This document shows positions 12,068 through 23,613 of a stretch of 64,000 nt of DNA, one piece after another (position 1 is the first letter of the stretch; every line of letters begins with the position of its first letter). Location of the stretch: NCBI RefSeq assembly GCF_002994745.2, contig NC_037091.1, positions 54,235,612 to 54,299,611 on the forward strand. Reading direction: 5' to 3'. Below the pieces are notes generated by a model. The model saw only the letters and a list, made by a program, of their open reading frames with translations, was not told the origin of the DNA and searched no databases. The position numbers and the translations under genes are program-made. This stretch comes from Rosa chinensis (taxonomy: Eukaryota > Streptophyta > Magnoliopsida > Rosales > Rosaceae).

Positions 12068-13072
12068 TTACTGTTTTCTTCTAAAAAAAGGAAGACTATT
12101 GCAGCTACTGCTCTCTTCGTGCTCCTCTGTCTCGGTAGAAACGACATCTGTGACTCCACTTGAACCTGAGGATGAAGAACAAGGCGCAAGGCTCAAATTG
12201 GTCCTATCCTTGGTCATGAAATCGTAGAAAACAGGCCGAGTAATCCTTGGATTTTTCGCCACTCGGTCAACATTGCAGGCCTGCACTTGAACTAGTTCTT
12301 CCTCGTTTTTACCACTGCCTCTTTTCTTCAAAAATATGCGGCAAAGAACCCAATTGTTCACCGGAACAGGGCTCTGCAACAACAGGTGAAAACAACTATT
12401 AGCAAACATTAACAACAGTGTTTGAAATGGGATTTTGCTCGAATTTGGTATGCCGTAAAATTTTGAACTCACTTGGGTGGTGGAGTTATTTTTATCTTCA
12501 GCTAAAACGAGGCGATACTCGTGCATAATCCAATCGGTCCTACTCCCATGTGGAGGTTTTCCTCTGTAAAAAACCAAAGTCTTCTTCATCCCAACAACTT
12601 GGTTACCCCTGGAAGCCACAATTTGCTTGTCCAAACCAGTTGCCTTCCAATACCCAGAACCTGTTGCTCTGTTTGATCTGTTCCCATTTGGGTACTTGGC
12701 CTCCCTAGTGCTGAAGAAGTACCTCTCTTGCTCTAAATCACCTAAACCCACAAACCCAATCTCCATTAGAACCAACTAATTCTCATGACATTGTAGCTTT
12801 ATCACAGTACATATGAAAACCCACTTCAATAAATTGAAGTTTGAGATGAGTGTGGAGATTAAACTCTAAAAAAAAAAAAAAAAAAACCAACCTGGCAAAT
12901 CCCAAGGATCAGACTTGCAGACTTCAACCTCAGGGATGATGGAAGCAGGCAAAGGACACGAGTAGACCTTGCGCTTCAAGTACTGAAGAACAAGCTCTTC
13001 GTCAGTAGGATGGAACCGAAAACCAGGAGGCAATCTCAGCTCTCCATTCCTCACAAAACTGAGCTTCTCCAT
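12068..13072 (-). CDS. NAC083: NAC-domain transcription factor, NAC083/VNI2-like
   Basis: Three exons read on the minus strand: 13072-12892, 12741-12473 and 12373-12068, giving 251 residues. The NAC DNA-binding and dimerisation domain fills about residues 12-165. It shows subdomain A ([15 protein letters not shown]), the WDLPG join across intron 1, [13 protein letters not shown], the [12 protein letters not shown] core, [16 protein letters not shown], the [10 protein letters not shown] block and [11 protein letters not shown]. The tail ends with SSGVTD and [10 protein letters not shown] motifs. Both ends match what I know of Arabidopsis NAC083 (VNI2), a nuclear factor reported to repress VND7 and xylem vessel formation and to act in salt and ageing responses. 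The function is therefore by orthology. Length is close to the Arabidopsis protein (about 245). No break is seen. The start is the first ATG and keeps the family N-terminus ([17 protein letters not shown]). Confidence 0.95.
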
Positions 13073-13370
13073 CTAAATCTCTTCTCTTCTCTTGAGTCTC
13101 ACCAACAACTCAAGATGAAAAATTTGAATTTGAAACCCCAATTTACAAGAGGCCCTATTAGCTTAGCTTAGTTCAAGGCTTAAAGGCTTAGTCCAGTTCA
13201 ACTTCAGATGCCAAATATTTTAGAGTTCCATTAGGGTCTAAAATGAAAAATGATGTAACAAACAACAAGAACAAGAGGGAGGGAACAAGAACAATGAGAA
13301 AGGGGAAAAAGTTGGAGGAGAAGGTGGAGATCAATTGTGGTGGGTATGATAGTGAGAAAGTATGGCTTCT

Positions 13371-13376
13371 TTTATA
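13371..13376 (-). promoter_or_regulatory. Candidate TATA box of the NAC083-like gene
   Basis: Minus-strand sequence ctataaaagaag lies about 300 bases upstream of the start codon. That would leave a 5' leader of roughly 270 bases. The call is by motif and distance only. Confidence 0.45.
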
Positions 13377-13502
13377 GTAATGGGTGTTCGAGAGAGACGA
13401 CCCATTTGGCGTAAACCAGACTCAATCTCCTTTCCTTTGACGCTATTTTAACAAAACGTCCAGGGCTCTGCGAAAAGGTTAATCCTTTCTATACGAACCA
13501 AA

Positions 13503-13518
13503 CCCCCCCCCCCCCCCC
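13503..13518. repeat. Poly-C tract of 16
   Basis: Sixteen C in a row, about 430 bases upstream of the NAC start codon. On the NAC sense strand it reads as G16, a run capable of G-quadruplex formation. Confidence 0.9.
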
Positions 13519-16500
13519 TTGGAAATAACCGATCCCGTTAATGTGTTAACCTAAACCCAGTCTTTCATCGTTTACCTAAATTCCCCCTTTTGTCCTTGGA
13601 CGCTTCGAAACGTCTCGACTCTGGCAGGAGAGGGTGGCATTTCGGTCCTCTCGCGGAAGAAGATTGAGTTACCGTCCCAGGCGGGAAGGGTATTGTCGTC
13701 TTTTCGCGACAGTCTGGGTAGTTAGCAAAGGGTGGTACGCCTTTACGGATCTCCGTAAGGATGAAGTAAGCTTATGTCACGCTGACAGCTGTAGATCATC
13801 CAGCGAAAGCCCCTTAAAGGCGTTGTGGGGCGCAATTACGGTTGTGGCCCTCACGGGGCTCCTGGGAAGCAAAACTGTTGGGTTGCTCACCAACGTGAAA
13901 GTACGGACTACTACGGAAAAAATTATTCATTTTTCGTCCAAATTTTATTTTTGTCCGGAGGAGAGGAAATTAAATTAAATTAAATTTGATTTTTTTTTTT
14001 CATTTTCTTTCTAGTGAAGCTCTCTTCCTCTCTATCAATTCTCCTATCATTTCTATCCGTACGACAAAAACAAGAAGACAGTAACTCTTTTCTTTGCGTG
14101 GACAAGTTCAGTTTGTTAACAATTTATTGGACTTATTATGTGAGGAGAGATTATTAGATACAAACTAGGGGATTTGACAACTCAAAGAGTCAAGATTCCT
14201 TCCTAATATGTCTTTGCATCATAAACTAAACCTATGCAAACTGATGTCAACTTCTTGCTAACAGTAAGAACAAAAATCCTGCTATTTTGTAATTTTAAAA
14301 TGGAGATTTCAATGGGAAAAAATAGATTTTATAGTTGGCATGTTGGAAGTATTTGTTATATCAGTAACTCGAGTTTTGATTCTATCGAACTTTGTTATAG
14401 TGTGTAATATTCTCTCAAACAAAAACAAAGATAATGTAGATCAACCGGAATGCTGAACCAACATCACAAGGAAACGCTTGTGTCCTAAACTTCTAATGAA
14501 TAATCCAAATTCAATAAAAAAAGAATATAAAAGAACACAATGCAACTCATTTTATTTGTCGACCTAACAAGTTAAAAATAGACATAACAATAGAAAATCA
14601 CTAATTAAGTATCACATAATCAACGAAATGTTCTCATACTTAAAAAAAATATACTGACCTCCTAAATTAGCTCTCAATTATTCAATTGCTAGACTATGAT
14701 AGCTTTTCCCAATATGAAATCAAATTGTAGTAATGATCGTAGCAAAAAATGTTTGAAACCATCCCACACACATCACTGATCCACAGAAAAAAGAAATCAG
14801 AGCTTGATGAGGTCATAATAGGACATGCCAACCAAGTATCACAACATTGACACTTCCCTATAGTTATTTTGAGCTACATTTAATTTTGAAATTGCAAAAT
14901 GCAGTGAATCGATGGTGTAACAAGAGAACTAACGAAGTAAAACTTTCAGAGCGATCCATAATTCATTGAGGTCATAGTTTAGCCTAATTACAAGCATCCT
15001 TTCAAAAGTGATACTAGAACAATCGTGACATCGATCTTAAGACCTGACTATCTAATCGAGTTCATAAGAAAATGGTTTGAGAGCCCTAAACTTCACATAA
15101 GAACTCACCACGACGTCCATGACACTGCTAGTGAAGAATGAGAGGAAATATGTATATGCAATTAAAATGAATATATAAGACATTTTCTCGTTTACTCCAA
15201 ATAATTGTAGGCTCATAACAAAAGATCGACTAGAAAACTAATGTCACAAAGTGTTCTGTAAGGATCAAACAATCTGACCGCTAAAATGTTGATAAAAAAA
15301 CTCATCATATGTAATCTTAGGAAAAAAAATAGAAAATAAAACTCTCTTTTTAAGTTTATTTATTTTTTTTCATTAAAAGATTTTTTTTTATGACCCATTA
15401 ATTTTTTTTTTTTTTTTTTTATACTTTTTAGTCACGAAGGGAACCAAAACTTCTGTTTGATGCACCAAATTTTGGTCTCAAATTTAATGAGATGGAATCA
15501 TATATGGGGTGCACGCATAGGGATGCGTGTTGAACTATGTTGAATATTTCGTATCAAACATATCATGCAGCAGAAAGAAAGATACTGCTTGCGTTGCGTT
15601 TCGTATCATCACCATTGGCATCTGTTTTTCTCTTCTGTTTTTTTTTCACAATTTTTTTCTTGGTGGGAAATTTAAAAGGAAAAATCGGTTGGAAATTAGA
15701 GAAGGGCATTTTGGTAATTGGGGGGCGTAATGGCTCGTGGAGGTGGGTGAGGGAATAAAGGTCAGGGACCTACATGCCTCCAAAACGACGGGCACCCACG
15801 TCGGATTTAGGCTAAGTGACAAAGATGCCACCTTCAGGCGATGCCCCATTTCAAGATTTCCTCAATCTTCTTGTCTCACTATTTCGGATCAGATGCAAAT
15901 TTTAGAAGAGAACGTCTCACGAATCTCCTTTCCCCGAAATGACGCTCCTGCCCTTTTTACACTAACCAAATTTTAACCAACACAATTACCACTTTTTTCT
16001 TTTTCTTCATGGTAACAAAAAGACATACTTACCCCCCTGTCCTTGCACCTGTAGTTTTGTTCACAATTATCATTGAGAAAATTGTATTTTAGCATCTCTG
16101 TGTTTTGGTGAGATTGCAATTTTTGCCGTGATATTCTACTTTAGCCTATTGCGATCCTTGCAACATGGGTATGTCTTTTTACTATTGGGGTTCAAAATCA
16201 AACGTGTTCCCTTACTTTCTAGTTAGATTTTTCAGATCTAATTATCTAAAGGTGGACTAGATGTTGGAGTTATGAAAATAATCACGTAATCAACTATTTA
16301 CTCACACAAGTTTGATATCAAAATGGAAGATGACAGAAAATTTAAGATTGTCAAACACAGAGAATAAAAATTGTAACATTTAAACACATTAATATAATTA
16401 CAATTTAAATAAAACACAGAGAATAACATAATCAATTTATCACACACGCAGTAAATTCAGAGAAACTCTTCCAAGTTCTCCCACAATTATGATTTGATTG

Positions 16501-17029
16501 TTTTATCTATCCGTCCGGTCCTTGTTCTTCATAGTACGCCATGCTATCAATGTTGTACAAAATAAATACTAGAGTCATTCAACCTGCCAAGCAACAACAG
16601 TACTATAAAAAAAAAAATTAAGAGCTTGGAGCACTCATCCAACATAAGCAAGAAGCCAAGAACCATTATTAGAGTGACTGCTGCACTGAATGCACTTAAA
16701 AAAGAAACCACCGAGATATTTTCAGTTGAAAGTTGATTAACTACATTAATTAAAGGCCGGGGGCCGGCCGGAATGGCAGTGGCAGTCGTCGTAGTACATC
16801 TGACCCAGCAGGGGTAGTTGGGGCATAATGAAAAAGTCGAAGTGGACGTAACGTGGGACGGTTGAGAGGTCTCGTTAAACCGGAGCCTCAAACATTGACA
16901 AATCCAGAAAAGCTTGACTACGTATGGAGGTGGGCAACCCTTTTTCATTTTTTCTCCTCATATAAATTCAAATTTGATTATTAAAACTCTATCGAGATCA
17001 AATTAGTTGGTGAAATTTCTATTCACAAT
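13519..17029. other. Intergenic DNA, no gene supported
   Basis: GC-richer islands at about 13560-13900 and 15690-15960 look like plant proximal promoters (agggcattttggtaattgg, cccacgtcgg), but no open frame beside them is convincing. The longest minus-strand frame (16547-16948) is a Thr/Leu-rich chance frame. Long A/T homopolymers lie at 15359-15420. Confidence 0.45.
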
Positions 17030-17039
17030 TGTGAATGAA

Positions 17040-17235
17040 GAACTGTTCGAATTTTCTGAAACGTGATTGAATGAAAAATCATTTGTGTTATCTCTTTCTA
17101 AACACGTAATTGTGAATGAAAAACAGTTCAAATTATTTTTCTCTAAAAACGTAATTATAAATGAAAAACAGACTCTCTCTCTAAAAACACAATTGATAAT
17201 AAAAAACAGTTCAAATTCTCTCTACCTAAAAACCC
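17040..17235. repeat. Degenerate tandem repeat of about 50 bp
   Basis: About four imperfect units contain acgtaattgtgaatgaaaaa and cagttcaaat with ctctctctaaaaac spacers. The repeats are noncoding. Confidence 0.6.
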
Positions 17236-19822
17236 AAAAACAAGTATTAGAGATCCGCACAAGCAACGTGGGAAAAAGCCAACTTGAGTAAATAAGTGAA
17301 AGAAAGGAAGGAAGAGTAGTTTGAGTTGGGGTTTCGTAAGCAAATTGCGGCTGTGAATTTTTTTTGTTTTTGGCTTGAGGGTTTTGTTTGGTTTTGGTTT
17401 TTGGGGTTTTCTTATTGAAATGAAGAAGATGGAGGGGTCAAAGGAGGTTGCGTGTGGGTGTTGAAGAGGGTTTTAAGTAGTAAGAAAGAAACGTCAAAGG
17501 CTGCAATTATTGTGTTTCGAGTAAAATATGTTGCTCACTGGAAAACCCTTTTCCGCTTCCTCCACCTCCTCTAAACCTAGCAACCTATACTCTCATTCTT
17601 TTCTGTGCTTATAAATCAGAAAAGAAAAACCTTTTATGTTTTTAAAAATTTTGGGGTTGTGGGGTTGGCTTGGGTTTACTTCTTCTTCTTCCTCTTCTTC
17701 CTGGGTCTTTTCACTTTTGTGGGAATTCATCTCTTTAGGGTTTTCTTCCGTTGCAAGCATCCTAATGTGTACACCAATGCCGTTTTGACTAATGAATTGG
17801 ACATAAAGCTTACAAAGTTCACATGAATGGAGAGGAGAAAGTTTGAAACCTGGTTTTGGAGAACCCAATAAAAAGGGATTACTTTGAAGGCAACGCAAAG
17901 CATTAGAAGAATTTAGGGTTTTTCCTTTGTTGGGTTCATAATAGTTTATCAGTTTATTTAAATCCAAGTTGCTGCAAGTTTTACTTGTCCTAAACAAGTT
18001 CACCCGTTTGGGGTCAAATACCATTCACTGTTTTTTGATATTTATTTCCACCCTCTGGGTCAGTTTCGTGACCTACAAACTGACTCAGAGTGACCCAGAT
18101 CAGTTTGCAAACTGTACCAGTAACCCAGAGAGTGAAAATAAACATAAAAAAATAATGAATAGCAACTAATCCAAAAGTTGCTAATAAGCGCCGTGAGTAT
18201 GCAAGAATAATCTTCTTAATTTTACCGTCTTCAATGTGCCACTTAAATGTTAAAATAAAGCAAAGTATTGGAAGTAGTTTTTGTACTTAATTACTAGCCG
18301 GAAAGAGTAGTTCAAAAGGGAAATTTGATGTGGAAGAAGAAAATAATGCTTGCGCCTCCCCTTTATGTCAATCATTTTAGTATTATGTGTGCTCTTTTCT
18401 TTATAGGCCATCATTTCCCATTTTCTAATTAGTGCTGTCTCAGTACAGCGACAGAGTGAATTTTTATATACATGAAAAGTGCCCCTATTATATATGCAAG
18501 ATTAGGGTTTCATGTAGTCCAATGAGAAGCACGATATTAAAAAAAAAACTCAATTTCTCCAAGAAGAAAAATAGATGAGTGATCTCATTTCACGATACTA
18601 AACAAATACGCAGCAAGCAATCGCTTGTAATATAGGCAAGTGACATACACATATGTTTCATAAATGAATATAAACCAATATATGAATTTCTAGAACAAAG
18701 GGTGAAGATTTGAGTGTCTAATTTTCTTAATTATATTTCAAGGAGTCGCCATAGATTGATTTCAAAGTTGACCCAGCTATTGTTTAATAGTGCAAATTGG
18801 CTGACAGAGGTCATTTGGTTACTTCCTTCATATGCATTCCGGCATAATATCTTTCAGAGTTTGATTGAGACGGATCATTTTCCTTCATTTTAAAGCTATC
18901 CCAAATTGTCAACCAGCCTGAAGCAAGCTATTTCATATCGGCCATGAGATCAATTAGGTTTTACAATTGAGGATATATGTAAGCTGGCTGCTAGCATCAA
19001 ACAGAAGAATCTATAGCTGTTTTTCTTCACTTATTAGCAAGCAATTTTAAGCGCAAGGTTTTGGGACACAAGACCAACATGATTAAAACAACACCCCAAA
19101 TACCTTCAAATAGATAGATTCTTAGGTTACAAGTAGCCGTCATATAATTGCTATATCTTGAATGAAGATATATGACAAGCTATATCTTAATCATGTGGCT
19201 AAGCTATACTGGTAAGTATATACTATTATAATATTTAAGGATGAAGAACAAAAAGATATTTATATTGATTAGTACGGTAGAAGTTTCGATAGTGTTGTGC
19301 GTATATAAATATTTAAAAAGTTAAATAAAGTGAGTTTTTAGATATATATATATATCAGACAAATATAATGTATGCATGTCCGAAGACATGTAGTTTCGAA
19401 TGTCGTGATTTCCTAATTAAAGCTAGCAAATAATGGTGTTAAACTCTTTAACTCCCTTGTACAACGAATAACGACTTGTCCACTTGCACTCATGACAATC
19501 TTGTACGTATGTGTATATCGTACATGGTAGGGGGATTGAGACGTACGTACCTTTCTTGCTTTGAGCTGCCAAGTTGGAATCGAATCGTAAAGCTTTGTGT
19601 GGAACAAAGAAACTTCCTCAAAAGGCTCATCCATAAGTTGAAATGGTAGCAAAAGATGGGTGTCTTTTTTGGGCATGTGAAACCAATTTGGCCCACTCGA
19701 TAATATCACCCTCGATCACTCCATGTAAAGATACGTACGTACATCTATAGTCCTCATTCTACGAAACTTTCAAGGTATATATTCTCCTTCCAGAAGCAAA
19801 CTGACATCGTCTTCCTGCTTTT
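17236..19822. other. Intergenic DNA, no gene supported
   Basis: The longest frame (minus strand 17593-18024) contains an 8-Glu run encoded by a GAA/GAG microsatellite and has no recognisable domain, so I do not call it a gene. A (TA)n microsatellite lies at 19341-19355. A fold-back at 18020-18165 is listed separately. Confidence 0.45.
18020..18165. repeat. Small fold-back (about 145 bp)
   Basis: The outer part taccattcactgttttttga... pairs with ...aaaaaataatgaatagc, and the inner ccaccctctgggtcag pairs with tacccagagagtg-type sequence near 18118-18137. The two arms are each about 60 bases with mismatches. It could be a tiny MITE. A microRNA-like hairpin cannot be excluded by eye. Confidence 0.55.
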
Positions 19823-19839
19823 AACTTTATTCCAGGTTT
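19823..19839. repeat. Left target-site duplication of the LINE
   Basis: aactttattccaggttt, 17 bases, identical to 25992-26008. Confidence 0.9.
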
Positions 19840-19850
19840 AGGGATAAACC

Positions 19851-21786
19851 TTGAATAAAGTTAAAATGATGCAGGATTTTGGCTTGAGAACCATAACGAT
19901 TTTGCTGATCTCTTTGTGCGGGATTTTTCAGAAAAGATACAAGGTTATTAACCAAGCTTTTGCAGAGGATATTTTTAACTTTGTCAATATTATAGAACCA
20001 ATTATTACAGAGGAAGATAACAATAGATTATTAAAAGAAGTTTCTCAAGATGAAATTCTGAATGCAGTTAATTCTATTGGTGCCCTGAAGGCCCCAGGAC
20101 CTGATGGCATTCACTCCATATTCTACCAGAAACATTGGGAAGTAGTCAAGGGAAGTCTCTCTTCTCTTGTTTGTGATTTCTTTTTGAACAAGTCTTCTTT
20201 AAACTTGCTGAATCATACTAATATTGTCTTAATCCCTAAAGCCTAGTATCTCATTTACAGACCAATAAGCCTTTGCAATGTGGCTTACAAGGTGATTTCG
20301 AAAATTATAGTTACTAGATTGAGGAAGATCTTAGATAAATGTATTTCGAAAAACCAGGGGGCCTTTGCTCCTGGAAGATCTATCCTGGATAATATATTAG
20401 TGGCCCATGAGATGTTTCAAATTTTAACAAAACCAAAGCGACTGATGGAGCAATGACTGTTAAGCTTGATCTTGAAAAAGCTTATGACTATCTAAATTGG
20501 GATAATATATTAGATGTTGTCTTGCTAGATTTGGTTTCCATTCTAGTTGGATTGAGATTGTTATTTAGTGCATTTCTTCTATTTCTTTCTCTCTTATTAT
20601 TAATGAGAAACAAGAAGGACACTTTACCCCTTCTAGGGGCTTGAGACAGGGAGACCCTCTCTCCCCTTATATCTTCATTCTTTGCATGGAACCACTTATA
20701 AGACATTTGAACAGTGCTTCTATGAGAACAAAAAATCACATTGGTCTCCTCTCCTTTGCAGGAGGATTAAGAATTTCTAATTTGATGTTTGCTGAAGATT
20801 GTTTAATCTTTGGTAGAGCCACTTCATCTGCTGCAAATAATTTAAAGACTATTCTAACCAGATTTGCCAAAGCCTCTGGATAGAAGATCAACTTAGATAA
20901 GTCTTCGAACTATTTCTCTAATAAAGTTTTGGCCAATAGAAAAGTTGTTATTTCCAATATCCTTGGGATCAAACACAGATCTACCATTGGTAAATATTTG
21001 GGTATCCATAACATTATTTTTTGGAAAGATCAAGTGAATGCTAAGGAATTGTTACTCAAAGTAACTAACAAGCTTAGTGGTTGGAAGAGTTCTACTTTGT
21101 CTAGAGATGGGAAGCTAACCTTGATCAAATCTAATATTTCGAGAATTCCTAATCATGTTATGTCATGTTTCAAATACCCTACTAAGGTAACTAATGCTTT
21201 AAATAAAGAAGCTAGAAATTTCTTCTGGGGGAAGGATGTCCATTCTCTTCCAGTTGCTTGGAGTCAGGTTTGTCTTCCTAAATCTACTGGAGGTCTTGGA
21301 ATTAGACCTGCTGCCTTCTTCAACAAGGTTGCTTTAGCTACATTAGGATGGAAAGTCCTCACCAGCCCTAACAACTGGTGGGTTGAGCTTGTCAGGAGAA
21401 AGTATCTTAGGAAATATTCGTTCTTTACTTCAAAAAATCAAGCCAATCACTCTTTGGCTTGGAAAAGTATTTTGGATTCTAAAGATCTTATCTTAGAGGG
21501 TATGAGATGGATTGTTGGAGATGGCAAGGATATTATGTTTTGGACATTTAATTGGGTTTTTCCTTTTCCTCTTATTAACCTTTTTGATACAAATGTTAGA
21601 TATCGTGTTGATTTGAATGAGAAAGTGTGTGACTATATTCAGAATGGTTGTTGGAATGTTCCTAAACTTGGACTTGTTTTAGATCAGAATACTATTAGTA
21701 CTATTCTTAGTATTCCTATTCCTTTTAGTGACTTTAAGGATGAGTTTGTTTGGGGCCCTGCTGCCAATGGACAATTTTCTATGTCA
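19851..21786 (+). pseudogene. LINE ORF2 fragment: reverse transcriptase and zf-RVT region (broken)
   Basis: Recognisable reverse transcriptase blocks appear in order: ALKAPGPDGIHSIFYQKHW (about 20090), RPISLCNVAYKVISK (about 20260), NQGAFAPGRSILDNI (about 20355), VKLDLEKAYDYLNW (about 20460), RQGDPLSPYIFILCMEPL (about 20642) and the catalytic loop region near 20790. The loop reads FAED where active enzymes have FADD, so one catalytic Asp is lost. In-frame stops lie at 20244-20246 and 20881-20883. Reading-frame shifts are needed near 19900, 20430 and 20525. From 20929 the frame continues through the LSGWKSSTLSRDGKLTLIKS region and runs into the inserted element. The copy is dead. Confidence 0.9.
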
Positions 21787-21945
21787 CGCCCATGATTTTT
21801 AACACAAATAAAAATCTATATACAATCCTATAATTATATATGCGTGAATGTAGTGATATTCAATGTCACGCCCCTGATTTTTAACACAAATAAAAATCTA
21901 TATACAATCCCATAATTATATATGCGTGAACGTTCAGCCATCAAT
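21782..21945. repeat. Tandem duplication of the element's 5' end (82-bp period)
   Basis: Two copies beginning tgtcacgccc and continuing through ttttaacacaaataaaaatc to atatatgcgtgaa, with two or three differences. Confidence 0.85.
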
Positions 21946-22440
21946 ACAAAATACTTAGAAACTTTTTTCCTTTTAACCCAAGTACATATTGATACCCTGA
22001 ACCCACTATGTTAATATTGACCCGCTTCAGAGAGTCATATATTACATAAGCTTACGAATTAAATTGTCAACAACAAAATAAAACGTAAATGCTCCTCAGA
22101 GTTTACTACAACGGAAGTCCTTATCAACGGTAAAGTTACAAAAATGGCTTCCTACCGTAAAGCTGCAAAGACGCTACCTTAGTTTCAGCCCGATTATCCT
22201 AACCTGCAGGATTAACCCCTACACCGTTTGAATAGTGTACCGGGTTGTCACACAACAAACCCAGTAAGCTTTTGCAAGCCCGTATGAGTAACTCAAAACA
22301 GTTAACACAACTCACACAAGAAATAAGGAAAACAACTCACGCTTTGATTCCTTAAAACATGAAATAAAGGAGAATAACTCACACTTTAATTTCCTTTCAA
22401 ATCGAAACATAGAAAACAACTCACTCCTTAGTTCCTATCA

Positions 22441-22770
22441 ATTGTACCAAAATCATACCATAGAAAACAACCCACACTTGAATTCTATCAATATAACATA
22501 GAAAGCAACTCACTCCTTGATTTCTATCAAATGTATCAAAATCGTACCATAGAAAACAACTCACACCTTGATTTCTATCAATAAAACATAGAAAACAACT
22601 CACACCTTGAATTCTATCAAATGTACCATAATCGTACCATAGAAAGCAACTCACACCTTGATTTCTATCAATACAATATAGAAAATAACTCACACCTTGA
22701 TTTCTATCAAATGTACCATAATCGTACCATAGAAAGCAACTCACACCTTGATTTCTATCAAATCGTTAAT
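22441..22770. repeat. 90-bp tandem repeat built from two related half-units
   Basis: The marker atcgtaccatag recurs at about 22452, 22541, 22631 and 22721. Each period holds two copies of a shorter module, catagaaaacaactcacacc plus ttgatttctatcaa. Related modules extend in decayed form from about 22300 to 22850. Confidence 0.85.
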
Positions 22771-22976
22771 AAGGAAAACAATTTGCACCTTGTCCCCTTA
22801 AAAACCGTCAACAAGGAAGCAACTCACACCTTGTTCCCTAAAAACACGTAATGTCATGAGTTATCAATAACCAATTCCCATTACCCCATGAATTACCTAT
22901 ATGGAAGACATATTAGAGCTCTAACTAAAACGTAACCACTCGTCCGGCCAAAGACGTGATTACCTGATATTCTGCC

Positions 22977-23613
22977 CAAGGTCATAGACCTTCGTTCCTC
23001 GGGCCGCACAGTCCCTTGGAGCAAAACATTAAAGGAGTCACACTGGACCCAAAATGTTACACAAATCGCAACGCTTTTGAAAACAATCGAAATCAACATT
23101 TCCATAATCATTATTTTCCAAAAAGCCATAACACAAAACAATAAAAAGCATCATTCAATGCATATTGTTTTCATACCCAAATCTCAACGCTTTTCCCAAG
23201 GTCATAGACCTTCGTTCCTCGGGCCGCACAGTCCCTTGGAGCAAAACATTAAAGGAGTCATACTGGACCCAAAATGTTACACAAACCGCAACGCTTTTGA
23301 AAACAATCGAAATCAACATTTCCATAATCATTGTTTTCCGAAAAGCCATAACACAAAACAATAAAAAACATCATTCCATGCATATTGTTTTCATACCCAA
23401 ATCTCAACGCTTTTCTCAAGGTCATAGACCTTCGTTCCTCGGGCCGCACAGTCCCTTGGAGCAAAACATTAAAGGAGTCACACTGGACCCAAAATGTTAC
23501 ACAAATCTCAACGCTTTTGAAAACAATCGAAATCAACATTTCCATAATCATTTGTTTTCCAAAAGCCACAACCCAAAACAATAAAAAGCATCATTCATGC
23601 ATATTGTTTTCAT
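22977..23613. repeat. 220-bp tandem repeat, nearly three units
   Basis: Units begin caaggtcatagaccttcgtt at 22977, 23197 and 23417, exactly 220 bases apart, with only a few differences between copies. The third unit is shortened. Chance frames run through the repeats on both strands and are not genes. Confidence 0.9.

Noticed and set aside
13634..13978. 114-codon plus-strand frame in a GC-richer island
   Set aside because: No recognised domain, and the region looks like promoter or repeat DNA upstream of the divergent NAC gene.
16547..16948. 133-codon minus-strand frame
   Set aside because: Thr/Leu-rich, with no domain, no splice context and no upstream promoter features. It looks like chance.
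17593..18024. 143-codon minus-strand frame with a Glu run
   Set aside because: The Glu run comes from a GAA/GAG microsatellite. The rest shows no recognisable fold or motif.
22977..23613. CRISPR-like array
   Set aside because: The repeats are contiguous 220-bp units without unique spacers, in a plant genome inside a transposable element.
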